From Tubiluchus corallicola (taxonomy: Eukaryota; Priapulida; Priapulimorpha; Priapulimorphida; Tubiluchidae), in the NCBI GenBank assembly GCA_030141605.1, contig JAQGDQ010001554.1, positions 1 through 34,891 on the forward strand: a stretch of DNA of 34,891 nt, read 5' to 3'. This document shows, piece by piece, positions 1 through 10,334 of this stretch; position 1 is the first letter of the stretch; every line of letters starts with the position of its first letter. Position numbers and translations under genes: made by a program. A model generated the notes under the pieces. That model ran no database searches. It was not told the origin of the DNA and was given only the letters and a program-made list of their open reading frames with translations.

Positions 1-214
1 AGAAGAATTTATCGTGACTTGCGTTTTGGATGGAAACGGAAAACAAACAAAATCTTTGCAATTAAACACATTTAGATCTACCATCTTCACTGATCGAAGG
101 CCCTCTGACATAGTTGCCAAGTCAAGTAGGTAGACAGTTAATGATGAACAAAACGAGGCCTAATTTGACTGACTGTTAAACTTTACAATACAAAACTGCG
201 CGTGACGTTTGAAA

Positions 215-495
215 CCAATCCAGAATGCGAAGCACTGGGTTATAAGCTTATTTAGTTTTTTCTAGCCAGCTTTCAGGATAAATTCAATATTCATGAACAT
301 GGCATTTAAAATGCCATGTATCCTTGCTATGGATCTGTTTCCTTGTAGAATTCTAGAATACAGAGTAATTATATAGTGACGCCACAATATAAAAACTGGT
401 TAAAAACTTTTCACATGAACAATAAGAAGGAAAAGTGACTGGCGTCAAGGCGAAATAGACGGCTTTATAAAGTTACGTCACAAGCTAGAACCCAA
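215..495 (+). mobile_element. Family D element fragment (copy D1)
   Basis: This stretch is similar to 26085-26395 over about 280 bp, in the same order and orientation. Shared landmarks are AATGCGAA, the TTTTTTCT tract, TGCCATG, an AAAAACTGG-TAAAAACTT block and GGCGAAATAGAC followed by a second short block. Both copies contain TGACGYCA-like sites. Inside D1 there is a 23-bp near-perfect palindrome at 297-319 (ACATGGCATTT / AAATGCCATGT around one A). The termini are not clear here; they are better seen in D2. I infer a short non-autonomous DNA transposon, because there is no coding capacity and only two diverged copies are visible. Confidence 0.55.
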
Positions 496-772
496 AAACC
501 ACTCAAAAAAGGAAAAGGAAGCTGCCTCAACCATCATTAACAGTAAACACTAAAACTCAACAATAGCCACTAGCAGCCAACAACTATTTAACAGCAATGT
601 GCATTCTTCCCACATAGTGTTCAACACAACGAAAAAATAATCTACTTGTGTAGTTCAGTTTCAACTAAGAGATAAACAAGATCTCGACTGGCTTTACACA
701 AAATTTAATTTTCAAAAAACATAAAGACCCATGACAAGAAACGTTATGATGCATTAAGTGATGCATGTTCTG
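496..772. other. AT-rich intergenic DNA, nothing recognised
   Basis: No long open frame, RNA gene or clear repeat is seen between the D1 fragment and the 29-bp array. Positions 1-214 are equally featureless. Confidence 0.6.
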
Positions 773-1294
773 ATTGATAATAACAAACAAATTTTATTAG
801 GATTGATAACTACAAACAAATTTTATTAGGATTGATAACTACAAACAAATTTTATTAGGATTGATAACAACAAACAAATTTTATTAGGATTGATTACAAC
901 AAACAAATTTTATTAGGATAGATAGCAATAAACAAATTTTATTAGGATTGATTACAACAAACAAATTTTATTAGGATTGATTGCAACAAACAAATTTTAT
1001 TAGGATTGATAGCAACAAACAAATTTTATTAGGATTGATTACAACAAACAAATTTTATTAGGATTGATTGCAACAAACAAATTTTATTAGGATTGATAGC
1101 AACAAACAAATTTTATTAGGATTGATTACAACAAACAAATTTTATTAGGATTGATTGCAACAAACAAATTTTATTAGGATTGATAGCAACAAACAAATTT
1201 TATTAGGATTGATTGCAACAAACAAATTTTATTAGGATTGATTGCAACAAACAAATTTTATTAGGATTGATAGCAACAAACAAATTTTATTAGG
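773..1294. repeat. 29-bp tandem array, 18 copies
   Basis: Eighteen consecutive 29-bp units with no length change (18 x 29 = 522 bp). The invariant core is ACAAATTTTATTAGG, and a variable 10-base segment (TGATTACAAC, TGATTGCAAC or TGATAGCAAC) distinguishes units. Units 7-15 follow a strict three-unit order (TTAC, TTGC, TAGC) repeated three times, an 87-bp higher-order period. Read on the minus strand, each unit carries AATAAA followed by the GT-rich stretch TTTGTTTGTTG. The array lies about 105 bp beyond the stop codon of the minus-strand protease gene. Confidence 0.95.
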
Positions 1295-1384
1295 AATTTG
1301 TATTTTTACCAACTAGTCTGGTCAGAAATAATTGCAATAACAGCAATTTTAACATGATAATTTAAAGATGAAATTGTCAAAAGC

Positions 1385-1390
1385 TTTATT
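1385..1390 (-). promoter_or_regulatory. Candidate poly(A) signal AATAAA of the protease gene
   Basis: AATAAA on the minus strand begins 8 bases after the stop codon (1401-1399) of the protease frame. It is the canonical metazoan poly(A) hexamer in a plausible place, though unusually close to the stop. The 29-bp array further downstream adds 18 more copies. Which one is used cannot be told from sequence. Confidence 0.4.
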
Positions 1391-1398
1391 AGAGTGCT

Positions 1399-2427
1399 CT
1401 AGAGATCTTTATACTGCAATTTTTCCCATTTCGTCACACTGAAAAAAATAACTAAGTACAGTGTAACTGCGTAAATTATCTTTGTTGTGCCATGTAATGG
1501 AGCAGCCATGTTGCGTACGAAGCCAAAGATGCTGCCGTCAGGTACATAAAGGCGCTTCGCATCTTCAATCCAATCTAAATAGTGAGAAATCTTCACAGCG
1601 GTGGTCGTTGTCGCACCATCAGCCCACGATTCCTGGTCCCATGGATATTTCACACCGCTTCTACTGGATATAATACCAATAACCTGTCCAGTACTTTTTA
1701 GTACCATGGGTCCACCTGAATCACCTAAATCAGAGCTGCGACTTGGATTATAGGCGCAAATAAGAAGAGCGGGGTCTTTTCCTGCACAGTCACCGTACAT
1801 GTCTACTACCAGTAACTCAGCTTTCTGTAAAAGCTCATTTATACGTGGTGGAACATCCCGTATCCCATGACTTCCCCATCCAGCTAAAACAGCTATTTCG
1901 TTAACATAATTAGCTCTCTCACAAAAGGGTATTTTAGCAGGCAGAATATCTTGATCGAATCCGGTAATGACAGTATACTCAACACGCCTGTTTAATCGCA
2001 CTAAGGCGATATCGTTATTCTGAAAAACTGTCGAATTTGGATCATAAAGGGCGTGTGTATGATACCACCTGATCCAACGTTCTATTGGCGAGTTCCTCCA
2101 AGTGTTGTGCCCCAATAAAACTTTTAAATCTTCTCCCGGTTTTTTAACTTTGTCAAAGCAATGAGCTGCTGTCAAGACCCACACATTATCAATGAGGATT
2201 CCTCCGCAATAATCCTCCGGCAAATCAAGAAAAACTATGTAGGGAAATTCCCTTTCTTTAACTGCTTCTCCACCTCGAATCCTAGGTTCAGCAGACAGTT
2301 CTGTTGCGTCAAATACGTCAGAATCAAATACATTCGCAACAGGCGAAGAAGTAGAGATCAGTGTAGAGAGACATTCGTCAAAGTAGAACCATGTAAGCAG
2401 ATACAAACCTGTAGTTGACAGTTCCAT
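1399..2427 (-). CDS. Trypsin-like (S1) serine protease, probably membrane-anchored
   Basis: The 342-residue frame holds a complete S1 catalytic domain in one exon. The ATG at 2427 is preferred: the frame opens further to 2475 but has only a GTG there, and this ATG has A at -3 and G at +4. It is followed by a short hydrophobic segment (residues ~6-16) that could be a signal peptide. A zymogen cleavage site PR|IRGGE lies after residue 49. The catalytic triad is His89 (LTAAHC), Asp139 (NNDIAL) and Ser237 (GDSGGP); the Cys42-Cys58 pair is kept (CGG...AAHC). The cysteine usually four residues before the catalytic Ser is Asp233, and its partner (chymotrypsin 220) is also missing. The usual SWG substrate-binding strand reads SSR, so the S1 pocket is atypical and specificity cannot be assigned; the position equivalent to 189 appears to be Ser. 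Residues ~317-331 are strongly hydrophobic and followed by a short charged tail, suggesting a C-terminal membrane or GPI anchor. One possible N-glycosylation site is NST at residue 131. Family assignment is firm; substrate is unknown. Confidence 0.9.
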   Translation of the reverse strand: MELSTTGLYLLTWFYFDECLSTLISTSSPVANVFDSDVFDATELSAEPRIRGGEAVKEREFPYIVFLDLPEDYCGGILIDNVWVLTAAHCFDKVKKPGEDLKVLLGHNTWRNSPIERWIRWYHTHALYDPNSTVFQNNDIALVRLNRRVEYTVITGFDQDILPAKIPFCERANYVNEIAVLAGWGSHGIRDVPPRINELLQKAELLVVDMYGDCAGKDPALLICAYNPSRSSDLGDSGGPMVLKSTGQVIGIISSRSGVKYPWDQESWADGATTTTAVKISHYLDWIEDAKRLYVPDGSIFGFVRNMAAPLHGTTKIIYAVTLYLVIFFSVTKWEKLQYKDL

Positions 2428-2650
2428 ACTAGTGCTAAAATAATGTATTATTGCAGTGGTTCTCTGACCTTTCACAGGTGGTCATTTCTAAGAAATTTTT
2501 TTGGCCTGTTCTACTTTCATTATCGAACACTCGTCGAATACGTCAACATGTTGATAGTTGCCTGCTTCTACCGTCGATGTTGTCAAGTGCAAACAATTGT
2601 TTCCAAGGTTTTGTAACTTTCGAAAAAACAAATTGTTACAAGTCACGTTT

Positions 2651-2761
2651 CAGTTTAAACATAATTTATTTAGGATTGGATCAGACAGTTTGAACAACAT
2701 GTTTTAGGATCATCACCAGAACAGACTTTATACACTATTTACAAGAACATTTACAGTAAGA
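2651..2761 (+). repeat. Dispersed ~110-bp repeat, copy G1
   Basis: Nearly identical to 6972-7080 in the same orientation. Both begin AGTTTAAAC, run through TTTAGGATTGGATCAGACAG and end in ACATTTACAGTAAGA. Outside these limits the two loci are unrelated, so this is a discrete mobile or copied unit. It has no coding capacity and no obvious inverted termini. I do not recognise the family. Confidence 0.85.
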
Positions 2762-3677
2762 CTACACAAGCTGACAAGTTTTACTACAGGAATACATTAG
2801 ATGTACTGGAAATCTTGGATTGGCGTGCTTGGCGGCCTTCGCTTGTTGTTGGCTTTGGCCACCTTGTGGTGATTTTTGGCGTAATCACGTGATCAATTTG
2901 ATCTGGGTCAGAGGTCTACTGTGAAGTGAAGATGTGTCATAAGTTGATAAGATATTGTCGTTATCTGTTACAATTGCTTATGATTTTGGGCTAATAACAT
3001 ACGTATATACTCTCATTACGTCATAAAATTTAAATTTACTTTCATATAGCTGCTAGGTATTAATTAATACGATTGTGTAGTGTAGAACTCTTCATTATGT
3101 AAAATTGACTTTTGGCTAGTGTTATTTGTTTATTTGTGATTTTTTGGCACTAATTTCTTATGTTTAGATGGAATGACATGTTTTGGCAAATAAAGAGCAA
3201 AGAAAGAGCAAAATTTAATCGAACTTCGAATTTGGTTTTTGAAAACCCAAACATTAGACATTAGTAGAAAATGACGGTTAGAAAGCATTAATGTACGATT
3301 ATTTAAGACTGATGCATTTCATATCAGATAGAAACCACTGGAATCGTTTAGTACGTAATATAAAGTCATGTATACATTGGAATATTTTACAGTTAGTTAA
3401 ATTCTAGTGTGAACGCCTCGGTGAGTTACTCTCGAAACTTCTTGCAGTGAATAGGGAAGTGAGTGTCAGCTCACGCTTACTGTAAGACAGTAACTCGTCG
3501 CAAGTTTTGCCCTTTAGTCTGACCATGATTGTGAGTTACTTGGTGAGAAAACTCCCTAGTGTGAACGCGCCGTAAAAAGCTTGCTGTGAAAATGATCTAT
3601 TGTTACATCTCCGTTTAGTGTTGCGTTAAACGCGTGTATAAAACAATTAGTTGCGTATAGACGTTGATTTGAAATCT
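2762..3677. other. Intergenic DNA with direct repeats of GTGTGAACGC
   Basis: No gene is recognised. At 3410-3575 the motif CTAGTGTGAACGC occurs twice (near 3408 and 3558), each near GTGAGTTACT sequences, together with a short hairpin-forming stretch around 3461-3480. This could be the remnant of a small transposon, but no target duplication was found. Confidence 0.4.
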
Positions 3678-3982
3678 GAAACCACAGAGATAAACTTTTG
3701 TGTATGGCATAGCATAACGCACTGCAACGTAACGTCATGAAACCACAGAGATAAATTTTCCTGCATGGCATAGCATAATGCACTGCAGCGTAACGTTTTG
3801 AAACCACAGAGATAAACTTTTGTGTATGGCATAGCACAACGCTCTGCAATGTAACGTCATGAAGCCACAGAAATAAACTTTCCTGCATGGCATAGCATAA
3901 CGCACTGCAATGTAACGTCGTGAAACCACAGAAATAAACTTTCCTGTATGGCATAGCATAACACGCTGCAACGTAACGTCGT
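3678..3982. repeat. 61-bp tandem array, 5 copies
   Basis: Five units of exactly 61 bp start at 3678, 3739, 3800, 3861 and 3922. Each begins GAAACCACAG and ends near AACGTAACGT. Units 2, 4 and 5 share TTTCCTG where units 1 and 3 have TTTTGTG, so the copies form two subtypes. The array causes overlapping open frames on the minus strand with repeated peptides; these are a by-product of repetition, not evidence of a gene. Confidence 0.93.
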
Positions 3983-4080
3983 GAAGCATAGCGTATTGTA
4001 TATGGCTTGAGAAAACGAATATGGTACAAAATAACAAAGCAGGACGTAAAGTAACACAGCAGGTCATTGCACAGCACAGT

Positions 4081-4520
4081 ATAATACAATATAGTACAAT
4101 ACAAAGCAATACATTACAATACAATGCAATGCAATGCAATGCAATGCAATGCAATGCAATACAATACAATACAATACACTACACTACACTACACTACACT
4201 ACGATACGATACGATACGATACGATACGATACGATACGATACGATACGATACGATACAATACAATACAATACAATACAATACAATACAATACAATACAAT
4301 ACAATACAATACAATACAATACAATACGGTACGGTACGGCACGGCACGGCACGGCACGGCACGGCACGGCACGACACGACACGACACGACACGACACGAC
4401 ACGACACGACACGGTACGACACGACACGACACGACATGACACGACACGACACGACACGACACAACACAACACAACACAACACAACACAATACAAAGCAAA
4501 GCAATGCAATGCAATGCAGA
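4081..4520. repeat. Pentanucleotide mosaic array (about 80 in-phase 5-mers)
   Basis: A continuous 5-bp repeat that changes motif in blocks: GCAAT (4126-4160), ACAAT (4161-4175), ACACT (4176-4200), ACGAT (4201-4255), ACAAT (4256-4325), ACGGT (4326-4335), ACGGC (4336-4370), ACGAC (4371-4460, with single ACGGT and ATGAC units), ACAAC (4461-4485), ACAAT, ACAAA, GCAAA, then GCAAT again to about 4515. The phase is kept from 4121 to about 4515. Long open frames on both strands here are artefacts of the repeat. Confidence 0.97.
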
Positions 4521-4545
4521 GCAGCACAACAAGCACAACACTTAA

Positions 4546-5247
4546 CAGTTCATCGCATCAGTGATCAACAAAACACAAACTATTATTACTACTATTAAAC
4601 TATAACAGCTTATCAATATTAGCTTATTAAAATAATTTAATAATAGTTGTTACACCATAACTTATATCATGTAATGATATACTGTGATATTAATTACATT
4701 GTGACTGTTACATTACTGTACATCGTCCCAGTTTAAGAACAGCAGACAATTATATAATATTTATTTATTTAAATTATTAATTTCGACACTAGGATGAGTA
4801 AAATACAAGGTCGTTGTGCTTAATAATTTGTTATCTCCATGCATAAATGATGAAGTTAATCACATAAATTAAGAGACCTCCCATGCTTTAGTGTTTTCAA
4901 AAGCTGGCAGGGATCAAGCTCTTTGCTTCTACGAATCACTTATATGTTATGCAAATGTTATTTTCTCCTTTTCTGCTTTTGTTCACGCTCGAGCGATTTT
5001 CAACTGTGCTGATGACGTCACGTGTCGCCGCATGCCGCATAATCAATCCGCGGTATCAATTTGCGCGCGGCGGGGGTTTCGTTCGTTTGCCGATGTTTTA
5101 TGTTACGATAAATTCAATGAAAAGCAAACGCCAGAACAAAAACCCGACCCTAAAATTGCAAAAAAACTCATCGACTTGGTTCCCCCGGGCATTTATCGGC
5201 ACGGCCAGGAGAAAATGCAAGAAATTATGCAATGCAATACGCACAGT
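4546..5247. other. AT-rich spacer with a CpG-rich patch
   Basis: 4546-4880 is very AT-rich with nothing recognised. Around 5010-5080 the composition changes abruptly to CpG-rich sequence containing TGACGTCACGTG (a cAMP-response-type palindrome fused to an E-box) and GCGCGCGG. An open frame crosses the patch on the plus strand but it lacks an upstream ATG and resembles nothing I know. It could be a small promoter-like island or an exon; the sequence alone does not decide. Confidence 0.35.
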
Positions 5248-5739
5248 TGAAGGAAAGAACAAGTCTCTTAGCATGTTGGGTTTATTTTACTTATGTTATC
5301 ACTTAAACTGTTTGTGGTGTGCTAAAAGAAAGAACAAGTCACTCAGCATGTTGGGTTTATTTTACCGTTATCACTTAAACTATTTGTGGTGTGTTAAAAG
5401 AAAGAACAAGTCACTCAGTACGTTGGGTTTATTTTACTGTTAACACTTGAACTGTTTGTGGTGTGTTAAAAGAAAGAACAATTCACTTAGCATGTTGGGT
5501 TCATTTTACTGTTATCACTTAGACTGTTTGTGGTGTGCTAAAGGAAAGAACAAGTCTCTTAGCATGTTGAGTTTATTTACCGTTATCACTTAAAATGTTT
5601 GTGGTGCGTTAAAAGAAAGAACAAGTCACTCAGCATGTTGGGTTTATTTTACCGTTATCACTTAAACTGTTTGTGGTGTGCTAAAGAAAAGAACAAGTCA
5701 CTCAGTATGTTGGGTTTATTTTACTGTTATCACTTAAAT
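5248..5739. repeat. 72-bp tandem array built from a transposon terminus, ~6.7 copies
   Basis: Units of 71-75 bp (mostly 72) start with AAAGAACAAGTC and contain TTGGGTTTATTTTAC and GTTTGTGGTGTG. The last unit runs straight into element E1. The right end of the second family E copy (reverse complement of 9855-9914) is the same sequence: AAAGGAAAGAACAAGTCACT followed by the same subterminal region. The repeat unit is therefore the terminal and subterminal part of a family E element. Several unit junctions recreate TTAAAAGAAAGAAC, which is a TTAA plus the terminal inverted repeat. Confidence 0.85.
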
Positions 5740-6222
5740 CAAAGGAAACATAACAAAGAGATTTGCAAAGAAATGTCTATAAAGCATTGGTCTAATTTTT
5801 GTTACAGCTGAACAGAATTTTTTAAGCGTGGTGGTAACCACCATTTACTTGAAAATTATGACGTAACTGGTGGTCTTCGCGACTTTTCTTGAGCACATCG
5901 TGGCTTTCCGTAAACACGCGCTGCTTAAACTAATTCAAACTTCTGCAGCTTAACTAATGTTAACTAAAGAATATCACAAAATTACCTATACGATATAATA
6001 CTTTTACTGGCGTCAACACTGCACTACTTTTAGTCAGCCGATGAATGACGTCATTGGTGGACGAATGGGCGTTAAAAATGAGAGCGCCTAGGCGCCGGAT
6101 ATTAAAGTGACTTTACTAATTACAGGTGGTGTTTATCGAAATTTTATTACCAAATCCTTCTAGCATTTTTCGCCAACATTGAAATAATCCTCACTTCCCA
6201 GAAGAGTTGATCTTTCCTTTAA
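5685..6222 (-). mobile_element. Family E non-autonomous element, copy E1
   Basis: Inverted relative to 9391-9914 and similar along its length. Its right terminus reads GATCTTTCCTTTAA and the left terminus is the last unit of the 72-bp array. The inverted terminal sequence is AAAGGAAAGRWCAAG next to TTAA. Inside is TGACGTCAT (near 6046). There is no open frame of note. I infer a miniature inverted-repeat element moved by a TTAA-targeting transposase. Confidence 0.7.
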
Positions 6223-6776
6223 CGCAATACAAGACTGCAGTAAGCTAAACGACGTTGCAAAACGAAATGCTCCGGTTTAACCCTAACGAAAGCAATAAAT
6301 GGCTAATTATTGCACAAAAATCAATGTACCATAGATAAATCTTTCTTTAATCAGGGTGTCTGCTGCTTACTGGAGATTTTACAACAGAAAACTTCTTCGG
6401 GGAACAATAATTAAACTTTAGCCCAACGGATAAACAGGATAAGTTGGTTAATAGAATTTTCGGTTAATTTAAATTTATAAGCTAAAGAGAAAAGCGCCCC
6501 GCCCTCTACCGGTAACTAAACATCTGCGGTTAAAGAGCTCAGCGTTAGTAATAAGAGCAAAAATTCATTTAGTCTTTAAAACATTGACCATTATAAAGAA
6601 AGCGTAAAATATGAAGAATTTGAGTTAGTCAATGGCAAGAACACAGGAGTAAATGTGTCATGTGCAAAGCTAGACGAGAAGCGTAAGAAAACTTTAAGAC
6701 AATAAACAAGAAAAATGATGGAGAAATACGTTACAATAAAACCAAACTTCTTTAACTTTTTCTGTTCCTCTGTGAG
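6223..6776. other. Intergenic DNA, nothing recognised
   Basis: AT-rich sequence with no recognisable gene, RNA or repeat copy between element E1 and the pyrimidine tract. Confidence 0.55.
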
Positions 6777-6967
6777 TCTTTCTCTCCTTACTCCTCTCTT
6801 TCTCCTTCCCTCTCTCTCTGCTCTCTTTCTCTTTCTCTCTCTCCCTCCCCTCTCTCTCTGTTCTCTCTCTCTCTCTCTCCTTCCCCTCTCCCTCTCTCTC
6901 TCTTTCTCTCTCTCCTTCCCCCTCTCTCTCACTCCCTCCCCTCTCTTTATTCTTCCCCTCTCTCTTT
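6777..6967. repeat. Imperfect CT-rich polypyrimidine tract, part 1
   Basis: Almost pure pyrimidine on the plus strand: interrupted CTCTCT runs with TTCC and CCCC interruptions. It is cut off by the G2 repeat at 6972 and resumes at about 7117. Confidence 0.93.
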
Positions 6968-6971
6968 AGTT

Positions 6972-7080
6972 TAGTTTAAACAATTTATTTAGGATTGGAT
7001 CAGACAGTTTGTACAACATGATTTAGGATCCTCACCACAACAGACTTTATACACTATTTACAAGAACATTTACAGTAAGA
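6972..7080 (+). repeat. Dispersed ~110-bp repeat, copy G2
   Basis: Second copy of the repeat at 2651-2761, differing at only a handful of positions. It sits inside the pyrimidine tract (CT-rich DNA on both sides), which suggests insertion into a pre-existing microsatellite. Confidence 0.85.
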
Positions 7081-7116
7081 ATAGACTATACTTAGTTTTT
7101 AGTATACTTTAGTACC

Positions 7117-8035
<919 letters not shown>

Positions 8036-8291
8036 ACTGAAACATTTATGTAATACGTACAATGAACAACCGGGAACCCTGTACATAGTTTAAGAATAGT
8101 TCATTGAAACATTTAAGCAATATGTAGATTTAAGACAAATAACTGGCAACCCTGTAAGTAGTTTAAGAACAGTACATTGAAACATTTAAGCAATTTGTAG
8201 CTGGCAACCCTGTAAGTAGTTTAAGAATAGTACATTGAAACATTTAAGCAATATGTAGCTGGCAACCCTGTAAGTAGTTTAAGAATAGTAC
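8036..8291. repeat. 58-bp tandem repeat, 4 copies
   Basis: Four copies share TTGAAACATTTAAGCAATAT and CCCTGTAAGTAGTTTAAGAA. The last two are 58 bp and nearly identical. The first two carry extra bases (about 68 and 75 bp) between TGTAG and GGCAACC, so expansion probably occurred from the right-hand end. Confidence 0.85.
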
Positions 8292-8592
8292 ATTGAAACA
8301 AATCTTTCAAACAGTTAAGCATAATGCTAAGTAGTAAAACTTTGTTTGTTTTTTTACTTTAAAATTGGTTTTTCTTTCCTTTTAGCAATTTTTTCTTATT
8401 TATTTGTTATAAACTTCGTAAATCTGGTAAAGAAAATTTAGAATTTAGTTTAGAATTGAAAGGGTTGAAAAAAATTGAAAAAAGTCTCAAACGGAGACAT
8501 TGTTAAAAGCCTGTAACTTGGTTTACACTGAAACTACCACGTAATAGTAGTAATTCATAAGCTTTGCTAAAAATGTATGCAATACTCTGTAA

Positions 8593-9175
8593 TTTAAAAA
8601 GCAAAATTGGACCCAATCTTAGCAGCAGGTCAAAACAATCTACTCTTTAAAATATTGAAAGGAAACATACTATTGTTTCAAATTTGACTTACGTGAAAGA
8701 ATTATTACCACACAAACGCAATTTTGTATTCGCGCCACTAGTTCTTCGCTGTTACATGCATTTCGCCATTTGGCCTGCATTTCGGAAACGCATTGCACAA
8801 AAACAGGTGCTGTACCTGTCGGTTTGGATGTATTACTTTGTGACGAACTACACACGTTCGACAGCTCATGCGGGAGAACAGAGGTAAATTTGAAATTTGA
8901 ATTTTTATCTTAAAACTTGCCTAGTTTTAGTACAATACACTTACAGTAGCACTGTACTTCAATTTTCGCTTTCGCAAACACGTGCAACTGAATGTATTTG
9001 CTGTTGCAAATCATGTTAGTTTGTGATGTCATCAATAGTTGGGCTCGCCCGCTGTTAATTACATTTTTAATCTATCAAAAACGGTTTGCAATATCAGTTG
9101 TGTTAAAATGTGTACTTTTTTACTGTACTTCAAAATGGGGTAATATGTGAAAAATCTCACCCTGTTTTCCTTTAA
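8593..9175 (+). mobile_element. Family A miniature element, copy A1
   Basis: About 580 bp. The left end reads TTAAAAAGCAAAATTGGACC and the right end CCTGTTTTCCTTTAA, giving inverted termini of type TTAAAG(C/G)AAAAC with TTAA at the borders. Internal landmarks shared with the other A copies include CGGAAACGCATTGCACAAAA, CTTGCCTAGTTTTAGT, GCAAACACGTGCAA and GTTTGTGATGTCATCAATAG. It carries no transposase. It is one of at least six recognisable copies in this window, mutually diverged by an estimated 15-25 %. Confidence 0.82.
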
Positions 9176-9390
9176 GAACAATTTCATTAGTAAACCTTTA
9201 ATTAGGTCTTTAATTAAACCTTTAATTAGGTCTATTATAATAATTTTTTAGTTTCAAAATGTTTGAAAGTTGGAAGACACACAATAGAAGAAAATGAAGA
9301 ACTAATTATTTATGTTTTGATAATTGAAATTTCATTATGTAATTTCCAGTTATTTATCTAAGTAAAACAAATTCATTACTTGCAAAGGCT

Positions 9391-9914
9391 TTAAAGGAAA
9401 GGTCAAGGCTTCTAAGAGGTTAGGCTCATTTCAATGTTCGCGAAGACTGTTAGAAGGATTTAGTAATAAAACTGCAATAAGCGCCTCGTGTAACTAGCAA
9501 AACCACTTCATGCTTGTGAACTCCCATTTTGAATGTCCATTCTTCTTCCAATGACGTCATTCGTCCCGAAGAATAGTACCGCACTGTCAATGTACAAGGA
9601 AATTAGATAGCTGATTTTCTAATATTTTTGCATTAACATTGTCCAAGCTGCAAAAGTTTGAAAAAGTTTAAGCAGCGCTCTTACGGACAGCTACGAAGCG
9701 CTTACGAAGACTCACGAAGTCTCCCACTTACGTCGTGATTTCCTTGTGAATGGCGGCAACCACCACGCCTGAAAATTTCTATTCAGAGGTTGTATATATT
9801 TTAAATTTACGTTTTATAGGCAGTTCTTTGCAAATTTCGTTGTTAAATTTTCTAAGTTTAAGTGAAAACAGTCAAATAAGCCCAACATACTGAGTGACTT
9901 GTTCTTTCCTTTAT
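9391..9914 (+). mobile_element. Family E non-autonomous element, copy E2
   Basis: About 524 bp. It begins TTAAAGGAAAGGTCAAGG and ends ACTTGTTCTTTCCTTTAT, so the two ends are inverted repeats of ~15 bp. It is the inverted homologue of E1 at 5685-6222. It contains ATGACGTCAT near 9551 and GAATGGCGGCAACC near 9749. The right terminal ~60 bp are the same sequence that is amplified as the 72-bp array beside E1. No coding potential is seen. Confidence 0.75.
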
Positions 9915-10334
9915 GTAATACTCATTTCAGTACCAAAAAATCACTTACAGCTTCTATTCAAAAGCGAACAAATAAGTATTTTAAGCAAATAATTGACCTA
10001 CATGAAAGCTTGTATAATAGCTGTTCAAGTGAGGCCATTAATCTCGCTGTGCTGAATGACGGATCACCGTCTGCTACTCTCTGGTTAGATGGACGTCACG
10101 TAATTTTGGATGATCATACGCTAATTCGGCGGATGAGATTTCACAAGGCGCGTGCATTGATTGTGCACGTGACCTACATGACTTCAGACATGATGTATGA
10201 TCATGATCGTTAACTTTGTATGATTCATTTTTGTATGATTCATAATTATCGATTTTATAGTCAGATTTCGGTTCATTTATTATCTTATGAAGATAATTTG
10301 CAGGTAATTCATACATAATTGTATTAATAAAACT
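9915..10334. other. Unrecognised stretch with a short open frame
   Basis: A plus-strand frame is open to about 10211, but its start lies inside element E2 and its translation matches no family I know. The inverted sequence GTGCATTGATTGTGCAC occurs near 10154. I do not call a gene. Confidence 0.3.

Noticed and set aside
773-1294. CRISPR-like array (29-bp units)
   Set aside because: Units are contiguous without unique spacers, in a eukaryotic genome; it is a simple satellite. The same applies to the 35-, 43-, 58-, 61- and 72-bp arrays.
2428-2475. Longer protease N-terminus starting at 2475
   Set aside because: That codon is GTG, not ATG; the ATG at 2427 has a good context and is followed by a signal-like segment.
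3556-4169. Cys/Leu-rich minus-strand frames up to 182 codons
   Set aside because: They are generated by the 61-bp array and the pentanucleotide repeat; there is no family similarity.
4021-4564. Several overlapping open frames of 100-170 codons on both strands
   Set aside because: They lie in a 5-bp repeat, which is open in many frames by periodicity and encodes only short repeating peptides.
9899-10213. 104-codon plus-strand frame as a gene
   Set aside because: Its start lies inside element E2, there is no recognisable domain and no supporting signals.
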